Assembly: GCA_949592205.1 (NCBI GenBank)
Contig: CATIUR010000004.1
Coordinates: forward strand, 72,265,837 to 72,329,836
From: Helichrysum umbraculigerum
Lineage: Eukaryota > Streptophyta > Magnoliopsida > Asterales > Asteraceae
Direction: 5' to 3'
Length of the DNA stretch: 64,000 bases
Below are positions 54,623-64,000 of this stretch, in pieces. Every line of letters begins with the position of its first letter. Position 1 is the stretch's first letter. The notes under the pieces were generated by a model that saw only the letters and a list, made by a program, of their open reading frames with translations, did no database searches and was not told where the DNA came from. Position numbers and translations under genes: made by a program.

Positions 54623-57079
54623 ATGCCGCCAAAGACAAGACCATACACCGACGCTCAGCTTACGTCACTCATAACCCAGGCTGTGACTGAAGCTTTGGCT
54701 CGGAATACTCCACAAAATTCCGCGAGAAACAGCGATGCTGCTGAAACCCCTGCTGCTAAACCTTGTTCTTACAAGGACTTTCAGAGCTGCAAACCCGCAA
54801 GCTTCAAGGGTACTGAAGGAGCCATCGGACTAATCAGATGGTTCGAAAAGATGGAAACTGTTTTCCGTGTCAGCAAATGCGCGGAGAACGACAAAGTAAA
54901 CTTCGCTACCTGCTCTCTCGAAGATGATGCCCACTCTTGGTGGAACTCATATTCCCAATCCGTGGGTGCTGACACTGCCTACCAAATAACTTGGGAGGAT
55001 TTGAAAGCAAAACTCACCGCCAAATACTGCTCAATCGACAAACTCCAAAAGCTAGACGAGGAGTTCTGGAACCTAAAGGTTCAGGGTGGTGATATCGATG
55101 GTTATACCACCAGATTCCAACAACTAGCTGCCCTCCGCCCAGCCATGGTAAGCACAGAACCTGATAAAATCAGGAAGTACATCCTTGGTCTTCCTGAGCT
55201 TGTTCGGGGGCACGTCGCCTCTTCAAACCAAACCACCATTGACGGTGCAATCCTACTGGCCCAAGACCTGATGTCAATGAGCCAAGATTCTGAACCACCC
55301 ACTTCATCCTCCCACAACAACAAAAGAAAGTGGTCCGACTACCACAACAACCACTCAAACCAACAAAACAAGAAACCCAACACCATCAAAGCCTACAACA
55401 CCACCACCGACATCAAACGGGGCTACACTGAGAGCAAACCCTATTGTTCCAAGTGCTGCCGACACCATGAAGGTTCCTGTGGTCCCTTTTGCAACAATTG
55501 CAAGAGGTACGGCCACCTTACCAAAGATTGCCACTCTCCTAACAACAACCCTAACAACACCAGGACACCCAAAGTTTTCTTTGAGTGTGGGAACCCCGGG
55601 CACTTCAGGGACACGTGCCCAAAGCTGAAAAATAACAACAACAACAACAACAACCGCAACAGCAACAACAACAACACCCGAAGTAGAGCCTTCGTCATCA
55701 AATCTGGGGATGCCCGCCAAGACCCGAATGTGGTCTCGGGTATGTTCCTCCTCAACAACTTAACTGCTTCTGTTCTATTTGATACTGGTGCTGATAGAAG
55801 CTTTATCTCCGATGACTTTTGCCCATTACTTGACATCACTCCTGTTGCCTTAGATGTTAAGTACACTGTAGAGCTAGCAAATGGAAAACTTATAGAAACC
55901 AATAGTGTGATACCTAATTGCACTTTAAATCTAGCTGACGAAACCTTTTCAATCGATCTTGTACCCGTTGAAATCGGAAGTTTCGACGTCATCATTGGAA
56001 TGGACTGGTTGTCCAAACACCGAGCTGAAATCGTTTGTTACGATAAGATCGTCCGCATTCCACTCGCTGTCGGTAGAACCTTGATCATACAGGGGGAGAT
56101 CGGCGGGACGAGACTCAATATCATCTCTTTCTTAAAAACCCAAAAATTTCTGAGAAAGGGTTACCCTGCAATACTAGCACACATCACCGAGAAGAAGTCG
56201 GAGGAGAAGCGACTTGAGGATGTGCCTATTGTTAGAAACTTTCCTGAAGTCTTTCCAGAAGAACTACATGGTCTACCTCCACCTAGACAGGTTGAGTTCT
56301 CAATTGATCTCATGCCGGGTGCCGCACCGATGGCCCGCGCACCGTACCGTTTAGCCCCATCCGAACTTCAGGAGTTGTCCGCCCAGTTACAGGAACTTCT
56401 GGATAGAGGATTCATTAGACCGAGTTCTTCACCTTGGGAAGCTCCGGTCTTATTTGTTAAAAAGAAGGACGGTTCATTCCGAATGTGCATCTACTACCGA
56501 GAGTTGAACAAATTGACCGTCAAAAACCGATACCCACTTCCTCGCATTGATGATCTATTCGACCAACTTCAGGGTTCAAGTTTCTACTCAAAAATCGACC
56601 TGCGATCAGGCTATCATCAGTTACGAGTTCGCGACACCGATATTCCAAAAACTGCTTTCAGAACTCGTTACGGGCACTACGAATTCCAAGTGATGCCATT
56701 TGGTCTAACAAACGCACCGGCTGTATTCATGGACCTCATGAACCGGGTGTGCAAACCTTACCTCGACAAGTTTGTCATTGTTTTTATCGATGACATTCTC
56801 ATCTATTCGCGCAATGAGCAAGAACACGCGCAACATCTCAAAACAATTCTAGAACTACTTAGACACGAGGAGTTTTACGCCAAGTTCTCTAAGTGTGAGT
56901 TCTGGATACAAACCATTCAATTCCTTGGTCACGTGATCGACAGTCAGGGAATTCACGTTGACCCATCAAAATCGAGGCTATCAAAGACTGGCAAGCACCC
57001 ACCACTGCAACTGAAGTACGTCAATTCTTGGGTCTTGCTGGGTACTATCGGCGATTTATCGAAAACTTCTCCAAAATAG
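54623..57079 (+). CDS. gag-pol: Element C Gag-protease-RT ORF, ends at frameshift
   Basis: An 818-codon frame from MPPKTRPY. The capsid domain is about residues 45-220. Zinc clusters are CSKCCRHHEGSC (275-286) and CNNCKRYGHLTKDC (290-303), plus FFECGNPGHFRDTC, in which the first cysteine of the last knuckle is lost to Phe. Protease LFDTGADRSF has D-T-G at 387-389. RT has FRMCIYYREL (Tyr where Asp is usual), KIDLRSGYHQ, and the catalytic VFIDDILIYS (FIDD at 721-724). A one-base deletion in an A-run near 56967-56971 shifts the frame, so about the last 35 residues are not native. Gag and PR-RT are in one frame, as in other Tekay elements. Confidence 0.9.
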   Translation: MPPKTRPYTDAQLTSLITQAVTEALARNTPQNSARNSDAAETPAAKPCSYKDFQSCKPASFKGTEGAIGLIRWFEKMETVFRVSKCAENDKVNFATCSLEDDAHSWWNSYSQSVGADTAYQITWEDLKAKLTAKYCSIDKLQKLDEEFWNLKVQGGDIDGYTTRFQQLAALRPAMVSTEPDKIRKYILGLPELVRGHVASSNQTTIDGAILLAQDLMSMSQDSEPPTSSSHNNKRKWSDYHNNHSNQQNKKPNTIKAYNTTTDIKRGYTESKPYCSKCCRHHEGSCGPFCNNCKRYGHLTKDCHSPNNNPNNTRTPKVFFECGNPGHFRDTCPKLKNNNNNNNNRNSNNNNTRSRAFVIKSGDARQDPNVVSGMFLLNNLTASVLFDTGADRSFISDDFCPLLDITPVALDVKYTVELANGKLIETNSVIPNCTLNLADETFSIDLVPVEIGSFDVIIGMDWLSKHRAEIVCYDKIVRIPLAVGRTLIIQGEIGGTRLNIISFLKTQKFLRKGYPAILAHITEKKSEEKRLEDVPIVRNFPEVFPEELHGLPPPRQVEFSIDLMPGAAPMARAPYRLAPSELQELSAQLQELLDRGFIRPSSSPWEAPVLFVKKKDGSFRMCIYYRELNKLTVKNRYPLPRIDDLFDQLQGSSFYSKIDLRSGYHQLRVRDTDIPKTAFRTRYGHYEFQVMPFGLTNAPAVFMDLMNRVCKPYLDKFVIVFIDDILIYSRNEQEHAQHLKTILELLRHEEFYAKFSKCEFWIQTIQFLGHVIDSQGIHVDPSKSRLSKTGKHPPLQLKYVNSWVLLGTIGDLSKTSPK

Positions 57080-58302
57080 CTCAACCACTCACGGTACTGA
57101 CTCAGAAGGATAAAAGGTTCGATTGGACCGATAAACAAGAGTCAGCGTTCCAACTTCTGAAACAAAGGCTTTGCAGTGCTCCAATTCTATCCTTACCCGA
57201 AGGCACCGATGACTTCGTGGTATACTGCGATGCTTCTCACCAAGGTCTCGGTTGCGTGCTGATGCAGCGAGACAAAGTCATTGCCTATGCCTCACGACAG
57301 CTGAAAATTCACGAAAAGAACTACACTACACATGATCTCGAACTTGGAGCTGTCATTTTTGCTCTCAAAATTTGGAGACATTATCTCTACGGCACTAAGT
57401 GCACAATCTTTACCGACCACAAAAGCCTCCAACACATATTCGATCAGAAGGATCTCAATATGAGGCAACGTCGATGGGTCGAGTTACTTACCGATTACGA
57501 TTGCGAGATCAAGTACCATCCAGGGAAGGCTAATGTTGTAGCCGATGCCCTCAGTCGAAAGGAACGACCAAAACCACTTCGAGTCCGAGCCCTCAGTATG
57601 ACCATTCACAACGATCTTAACATTCAAATTCATACCGCTCAGATCGAAGCCCTGAAACCTGAAAACATTAAAAGCGAAGCCTTACGAGGTATTGACAAAC
57701 ACTTCGAAATCAGACCTAACGGGATTAGGTATTTCTCAAACCGAATCTGGTTGCCTAGTTTTGGGAACCTACGAGACTTGGTGATGGATGAGGCTCACAA
57801 ATCCAAATATTCTATCCATCCAGGATCCGATAAAATGTACCACGGAATCAAGGAATTTTATTGGTGGCCAAACATGAAAGCCGAAATCGCCACTTATGTC
57901 AGCAAGTGCCTTACTTGCTCGAAAGTCAAAACCGAACATCAAAAACCTTCTGGTTTACTCCAACAACCTGAAATCCCTGAATGGAAATGGGAACAAATTG
58001 CCATGGATTTCATAACCAAACTACCCAAGTCGTCGAGCGGTTGCGATACCATTTGGGTGATCGTCGATCGTCTCACCAAATCTGCTCATTTCCTGGCAAT
58101 CAAGGAAAACGATAAAATGGAACGCCTCGCACAAATCTACATCAAGGAAATCGTTTCTCAACACGGTGTTCCAATCTCGATCATCTCTGACAGAGATGCC
58201 CGCTTCACCTCTCACTTTTGGCAGTCACTTCAAAAAGCATTGGGTACTCGTCTTGATATGAGCACCGCGTACCATCCCCAAACCGATGGCCAAAGTGAAT
58301 GA
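57028..58302 (+). pseudogene. pol: Element C RT end, RNase H and integrase core
   Basis: Continues pol in the shifted frame from about 56972. The RT end is GYYRRFIENFSKIAQPL. RNase H has VVYCDASHQGLG, HDLELGAVIFALK and FTDHKSLQ, ending in GKANVVADALSRKE. The integrase zinc domain has HKSKYSIHPG and CLTCSKVK. The core has Asp in AMDFITKLP, Asp in IISDRDARFT and Glu in TDGQSE. The frame stops with TGA at 58300-58302, immediately after that catalytic Glu, consistent with CGA-to-TGA. No start codon of its own. Confidence 0.9.
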
Positions 58303-59070
58303 ACCATTCAGACACTGGAAGATATGCTACGTGCCTGCGTAGTTGATTTCGGTACAAACTGGGAAAGACATCTACCGTTGTGCGAATTCTCGTACAATAA
58401 CAGCTATCACGCCAGCATTAAGGCTGCACCTTTTGAGGCACTGTACGGTCGTAAGTGCCGATCACCGATTTGTTGGACTGAAGTGGGAGATAGTCAACTC
58501 ACTGGTCCTGAACTCATACACGCCACCACTGAGAAAATTGTGGAAATCCAAAACCGACTGAAAGCCGCACGTGATCGTCAGAAAAGTTATGCTGACGTGA
58601 GACGCAAACCACTCGAGTTCTAAGTTGGGGATCGAGTACTCTTAAAAGTATCACCTTGGAAAGGTGTCATCCGTTTTGGCAAACGCGGGAAGTTAAATCC
58701 CAGGTACATCGGGCCTTTTGAGATCCTCGAACGGATTGGCCCCGTAGCTTATCGATTGCAGCTGCCATCTGAACTCAGCAGCGTGCACCCCACTTTCCAC
58801 ATTTCAAACTCGAAGAAGTGTCTTTCTGATGAGACACTTATTATACCACTTGACAAGATTCGCGTCGATAACAAACTTCATTTTGTTGAGGACCCTGCTG
58901 AAATCATGGACCGTGAGGTCAAACAACTCAAACAAAGTCGTATTCCCATCGTTAAGGTCAGGTGGAATTCGCGGCGCGGACCGGAATTCACTTGGGAACG
59001 AGAAGACCAAATGCGACTCAAATATCCTCAACTCTTCACTGATTCTACATCAACCACGACCTCGAGCTAA
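58303..59070 (+). pseudogene. pol: Element C integrase C-terminus with chromodomain
   Basis: Same frame as the preceding piece. The core end has NNSYHASIKAAPFEALYGRKC. A TAA at 58621-58623 follows KPLEF (CAA expected). The GPF-type C-terminal domain has RYIGPFEILERIGPVAYRLQ and PTFHIS, and a chromodomain-like tail has REVKQLKQSRIPIVKVRWNS and FTWEREDQM, ending at 59070. The chromodomain marks a chromovirus; in the family it steers insertion to heterochromatin. Confidence 0.88.
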
Positions 59071-59090
59071 ATTTCGGGACGAAATTCTCC

Positions 59091-59104
59091 TAACAGGGGG
59101 AGAA
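59091..59104 (+). other. Polypurine tract
   Basis: TAACAGGGGGAGAA directly before the LTR start TGTAACACCCGCC. It is preceded by TTTCGGGACGAAATTCT, a near-palindrome that also occurs, reversed, beside the tracts at 1365, 5827 and 63458. Confidence 0.92.
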
Positions 59105-61492
59105 TGTAACACCCGCCAAATTAGGACTAGTACTTAGTGCCTAATCATATGTAAATACATGTAATTAGTTCTGTGTTAGGCTAATTAATGTATCGAATTA
59201 TATATATTGTTGAATATATACGAAAATGCGATTTGATTAAATCGTACGCAATTTAAATCGAATGTATTTCGGTTCCATAAATACGGACGTTGGTGACCAA
59301 TTTTATTAAGTAACACTGTTATGTTAAAAGTATTATTTTAATAATGCTCTAATTACAATTCATATCGTACAAACAGAACTTGCACAATCTAAAATATTTA
59401 ACGCGCAAACTAACTTACATTTTATAACTCAAATATAAATTGATTAGTAAAATATTTAAATAAAATATCGCGTAATAAGTTTGTATTTTAAAACTTACCA
59501 ATTAATATGTAAAATAATTATTTAACGTTTGAACGACGGAGAAAATGAACACCGCACGGACCGCAATTGCGGAGACTGAAAGTTGGAGGTTAAACCCCCA
59601 ACTCCCTCCTCTTTTTCTCATTCTTTCTTATCTCACTCTCTCTTTCTCTTTTCTCTCTCTTTCTTTTCTCTCTAATCACCACCACCTACACAATCCTCAT
59701 TAAATCACCAAATACTACCATTAAACGCACTCGAAACATACTACTCCTTTGGAAAAGAACGACCACGGCATCCCGATCTATCATCCTATCTTTTTGGATT
59801 TTTGATCCGACACTTTGTAAGTTTCCGACAAATCCCGACACCTCTCGCTTTCTATTGTTTTCGACTTATAATTGTTTGTTTAAGCTTATAATGTCCATAT
59901 TTGGGTTGGGTAAAAATATTGGACTGAACGGTGGCCGGGAAACTCATTTTCGACACAAAATCCGGCCAACAGCCCGTAACGTCGCATCTGGCCTGGAGCC
60001 TTTGCGACGTCGCGTATAACGTCGCACAGAAATCAATAACGTCGCCTTAGCGACGTTGCACATAACGTCGCATTGAATTGCGAAGTCGCACACAGCGACG
60101 TCGCCTACTACGTCGCTAGAATCAACAACGTCGCGTATAGCGACATCATCCTTAACGTCTCATTAAATTGCGAAACGTCGCCTTTAGCGACGTCATGATC
60201 AACGTCGCAATCCTTACCTGCGACGTCACACCTAACGTCGCACAAACCAGGACTTGAAAACTCAGATTTTTACTAAGTGTCGAGACCTAAAATTTTAACA
60301 CCTGATTTTACCCAAATTCGGATCCAGATGCGTTTTTCGTCAAATGGACCCCGCCAGGGGCTGCCGTCCCTTGGACCCCGCTACCAGGGGCGCTGCCCCC
60401 GGACCCCGTACTTAGATTCCGTAAGTACATTTCTCACCAAGTGTCAAACTTGTATAACACTTTGAAACTAACAAAATAACATCAAGATCATTATTACTAA
60501 TAATCACCAACGGGCCGTACGCGTTTTCAAACACTTAAACTATCCACCGAATTGGGAACATTTGGACATTATAGTTGGACGAACAACTACAAGGTAGTCT
60601 TATTAGATACCTTCGCATATTATAACCATCGCGTGTCGTGGACACCCTCAGGTTACAAGTCTTTGGACTTCATTACTCGGCTAATCAATCAAAGTTTATT
60701 AAGTTAAACTCGCTAGACTCAGGTGAGTCTCATGGCCCCTCTTTTTACTGTTTTACTCAGGGGTGTGATATATTGCTCATTTTTAACATGTGAACGCAAG
60801 TACAAACATTTCATATACTACATGAGTTTTTCACAACTAATCATTTAAAGTCCTCCGTCAGCATAGTTGTTAATACGTTGTAGCGTGAATATTAGTATAT
60901 GGTACCATATATGATTGACCCTCCTCGTTCGGGTTAGCAAGCACTAACCGGGTAAACGGACGTACTAATATTTGGGAAGACGAATGTTGATTAGGCATTC
61001 GTGGAGGCACCTCGCCCGGAATTCTCTATAGGGGACCCGGCCCTCGAGTTAAGCTCAACTATGTGCTCATGGCTGTATACATATACATTATCAATTGCTG
61101 GATGCAATTCAATTATTTAAATCTTGCGGTTCATACTATATTACTTGATTTCAAACCTGTGAGCTCACCAGCTTTAGCTGACCCATTTAGCATGTATCGC
61201 AGGTACCAAGCAGTAGGTTGTTTCTGCTTCAGGACTTCTAGCTCGAGTCAGCATACAGACATTTGAGATTTTCTTGCATTAGTATATTTTGTACAAGTAC
61301 TTATGTACTGAAATCTCCCGTCTATTTAAACTCGAGCTATGTAAAGCTATAAATGTTGTAAACATTTCAATATCAATATATTTTGTTAAAACGACGGATA
61401 TAGAGTCGTTTACTATATATCTTTGTGCTTTGTTATTGATTAGTAACACCCAAATCGTGCTTCCGCAAATCAGTAAATTTGGGGGTGTTACA
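59105..61492 (+). mobile_element. 3' LTR of element C (2388 bp)
   Basis: TGTAACACCCGCCAAATTAGG to GGGGGTGTTACA. Carries the shared Tekay LTR blocks and its own CpG array. The sequence after it (AAGTC...) belongs to a reverse LTR, so element C inserted there. Confidence 0.93.
59985..60245. repeat. AACGTCGC / GCGACGTT cluster in LTR
   Basis: More than a dozen copies of AACGTCGC and its complement, with local hairpins such as AACGTCGC-CTTA-GCGACGTT near 60041. Equivalent in position to the arrays at 6908 and 122. It is deleted from the 5' LTR. Confidence 0.8.
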
Positions 61493-63457
61493 AAGTCACC
61501 TCATGAGCTAAATGCGTGAGAGCTAGCAAAATATAAGTCCAGGTAGGGTCTCTAACGTCCTAAACGTATGAGATTATAAGTATAAGTATGTGGATGTCGT
61601 AGTTGACCATCCATGCTAGCGTCATTGACTAGATATGTCGAAAGTATTCATTTGTCGTTTAGTTTTGTAGTTAGAAAACATGTACGGCCCGTTGGTGACG
61701 GTTTTGTAATAATAATTCCCAAAGTGTTATTATTATGTTTGTTTCGTTTATTTACTTGTAAAAGTATACGTTTTTATTTAAGTGTTTCAACGCGTGTATA
61801 CTTATCCGTAAATATCATAGCATCATTTTTGTTCAAGTTTTATAGTATAACAACTAAATATTTGTTTCGATTCAAAGTCTAACGTTTTACATTTCGTTCC
61901 ACGTTTTTCGTACCGAGGCACTTTTTCGGTTGACTTGGTCAAACGTGTTCGGTTTGACCCGAAACTTTTCGGATAGTCTTAAATATGTTTCTAAGGCTTG
62001 TAAAAGTTATCGTTACGTTTTATTTTTGGTCCGAAGTGTCGGTTTTAGAACTTTTACCAAAACAGTCCAAAAGTTGTGTTTTCGGTTTTGTCGGTTTGTT
62101 TCGCCTCAAGTTTTCTACCATTTCTATTCCACAACAATTCTCACAAAAATTACCCACTGATCTTCTGTGTTTCTAGTTTATTACGTAATTTTTCCGGCAA
62201 TCATAGCGTTCATTTAGTTAGCTAAATAATTCCGCGTAACAACCGAACATATTATTCAAACAAGGTCAGATCAATCCCAAAGATTGGTTCGTAGCTAAAA
62301 ATATCTGGGTTTATGGAAGGAGCCATAGAAGAACTTTTTGTAGATCTTTTCAATACGCAACTTTTAAAAAGAAATCGTTGTATAACTCCACTTAGAACTC
62401 AAGTTATGGTCGATTTAGTGGACTGAGTTTTCTGTGACAGATTTAGTGTTTTTACATATAATCTTCAAAAACGTGTTTTTGCTTTTAATTTGGACATAAT
62501 CTAGTGATATGAGCTACAAAACATGTAAATTACTAACATGCAACAAAATCTAGAGTGAGAAAGTGGTTTCCTTACAAAGAAGATGATGGGGAAAAGATGA
62601 AGATGATGATGAGCTTGATCCTAGCTTCCTTTCTTCCAAGATTGATGATGGTTGTTGTGGTGGTTTTAAGTGGTGGTTGAATGGTGGATTAGGGTGGTGG
62701 TTATGGGTCTGATTTCCAGAGTTTTAGAGTGAGAGAGGGAATTCTAGTGAGAGGTGAGAGCATATGGGGTGAAGTGTGTGAATGGGAATGAAGGAATGCA
62801 TGGCATTCTAGTGGATGTATCAAGAATAATACTTGAGTAGTTTTTGCATGAGATTTTATTGGACCAAAAGGTGGTGGCTGACCTCATGGGCCCCATTTGG
62901 GTGGTTTCGTGATTTAATTTCAATCTTAGACTGTGTTTACGTATTTAGGTCTTTTACATGTTATTTTCGTGTTAAAACGTTAAATCGCTTAACGTTATTT
63001 TGAGTCGTTTTAAATTAACGATATATTTGGGATAATTTTTCATTGAAGTATTCTTAGAATACTTTATTTTGAGTTACCGAAATACTTATCGAGTTTCATT
63101 TGGTTGCTTAATTCGATTTGCGCGTTTCTACTGCGTTTGTTACGTTTTAATCAAAACGTCTAAGTTTTTAATGTACTATTATATAAAAATAACAATATAG
63201 GATAAATAACATCTGAAAATAGATTCAAGGTATTCATAGAAATGTTTTTACCAACGTCCGTATTTTTGTCGGGTTCGTTCCAAATGTTTTGTACGTAATT
63301 ATACTAAGTACGAAATATGTAATACTACGCGTATTAACTAGTTGGGCTTTGCTAGACTTACCTCTAAAATTTGTTGTGAATTCACTTAAGTAGGGAATTA
63401 GCCTAAAATGCAAATGTTTAGTGTACTTAATTGTATTCAAAATTGTGGGGTGTCACA
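61493..63457 (-). mobile_element. Partial reverse LTR (element D)
   Basis: On the minus strand it begins TGTGACACCCCAC at 63457, next to a polypurine tract, so it is a 3' LTR. It is cut at 61493 by element C. It contains the reversed block TACGGCCCGTTGGTGACGG (61682) and the GATGATGAT-rich leader (about 62580-62660). Small ORFs inside lack recognisable motifs. Confidence 0.85.
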
Positions 63458-64000
63458 TTCTACCCCTGTTAGAGAAATCTCGTCCCGAGATTTTTAAATC
63501 CATGTCAAAACGTCGGACGCATGTGTTTCCGAGAAGACGTGTTGTCACCATTGTGGCGTCGTAAGTTACCGTGTAACTCTTAATGGTTTTTGGTATATTT
63601 GTCGTATAGTTTAATAAGTTATATGTCCAACAGTAATCCAAGTTCACTAAGCGCTAAATTCAAGACGTTCGAATAATGTAACGTTAAAGAGTTGTTGGAG
63701 TTTACTAAGATGTATCGATGTTGACGTAGGGATCCGGTTGTGTACCCTTTGATTTAAGAATGTTCGTGCATCCAGGAGCTGTTGGAACGTTAACGTTGCG
63801 GTTGTTGTTTAAAATTAACAAACAGTTGTCAAAATAGTTGGCTATTCAAAACGGTTAAATTGTTGTTCAAATCATGGTCAAATCATGACAGGGTAGTTGT
63901 TTAAAACAGTTGATAAACTTACTTGTAAATCTTTTGTTGTTTAAATGTAAACAAGTTATGCATCCGTTGACATTCAGTCGAAATAGTGATCAATTCGTAT
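63458..64000 (-). mobile_element. 3' internal end of element D
   Basis: Starts with the reversed polypurine tract (TTCTACCCCTGTTAG) and AATCTCGTCCCGAGATTT. The following 250 bases are collinear with the gag-only element between its polypurine tract and gag (1400-1645), so D belongs to a related family. A gag C-terminal end would start near 63740, but I cannot read a convincing frame before the window ends. Confidence 0.7.

Larger units (their letters stand above)
52312..61492 (+). mobile_element. Tekay chromovirus element C, near-complete
   Basis: 5' LTR remnant 52312-53514, primer site 53518, upstream ORF 53843-54328, gag-pol 54623-59070 with chromodomain, polypurine tract 59091-59104, 3' LTR 59105-61492. 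By eye I count about a dozen differences over the roughly 1.08 kb shared by the two LTRs (near 1%), which points to a recent insertion. Confidence 0.92.

Noticed and set aside
61063..61270. 67-residue ORF MLMAVYIYIINCW..., conserved at 53085
   Set aside because: Both copies lie in the two LTRs of one element, so identity is due to LTR pairing. The frame overlaps non-coding LTR blocks.
1..64000. Host protein-coding gene, tRNA or rRNA gene hidden among repeats
   Set aside because: All long frames carry retrotransposon motifs or fall in LTRs. I saw no exon-like series, no rRNA-like stretch and no complete tRNA fold.

Overview
This window is plant nuclear DNA built almost entirely of nested, broken LTR retrotransposons. 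I found no host gene, tRNA or rRNA gene, and no prokaryotic feature. The host is a flowering plant. The very long LTRs bounded by TGTAACACCC...GGGGTGTTACA, the initiator-tRNA-Met primer sites and the chromodomain-bearing Tekay/Del-type pol fit what I know of large repeat-rich genomes such as those of the daisy family, but that family assignment is an inference.

Layout. (1) 1-13020: after the tail of a forward LTR comes a reverse-strand tandem array LTR-gag-LTR-gag-LTR of a gag-only, non-autonomous Tekay-like element (TR-GAG type). A same-superfamily solo LTR (6046-8773, target duplication GAATA) is nested in it. These LTRs carry an array of short hairpins with a constant loop and co-varying stems, the most unusual signal in the window. 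(2) 13021-20020: a partial reverse LTR, a Ty1/copia gag-pol scrap, and two nested Athila-type LTRs followed by a tRNA-Asp-type primer site. (3) 20021-29714: an Athila gag gene with the start of a Tekay LTR inside it, tandemly duplicated as a unit of about 3.2 kb; a solo LTR later landed in the second copy. (4) 29715-52318: the internal region of Tekay element B. Its extra 5' ORF is split by a solo LTR and its gag is split by an Athila element on the minus strand (about 37861-50317). A further Athila LTR and a second copy of the gag segment show another local duplication. (5) 52312-61492: Tekay element C, the most complete element: truncated 5' LTR, primer site, a 161-residue coiled-coil-like ORF upstream of gag, gag-protease-RT-RNase H-integrase-chromodomain broken by one frameshift and two stops, polypurine tract and full 3' LTR. 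(6) 61493-64000: a partial reverse LTR and the start of the internal region of another element related to the gag-only family.

How the parts relate. The gag-only elements keep LTRs, primer site, polypurine tract and Gag but lack enzymes, so they would need reverse transcriptase and integrase from a Tekay relative such as element C. The Athila polyprotein keeps protease, RT and RNase H but starts downstream of the capsid region; an Athila capsid-type gag of another copy sits at 20071. Almost every in-frame stop I examined fits a C-to-T change on one strand, as expected of methylated, silenced DNA. No complete autonomous element is intact here.
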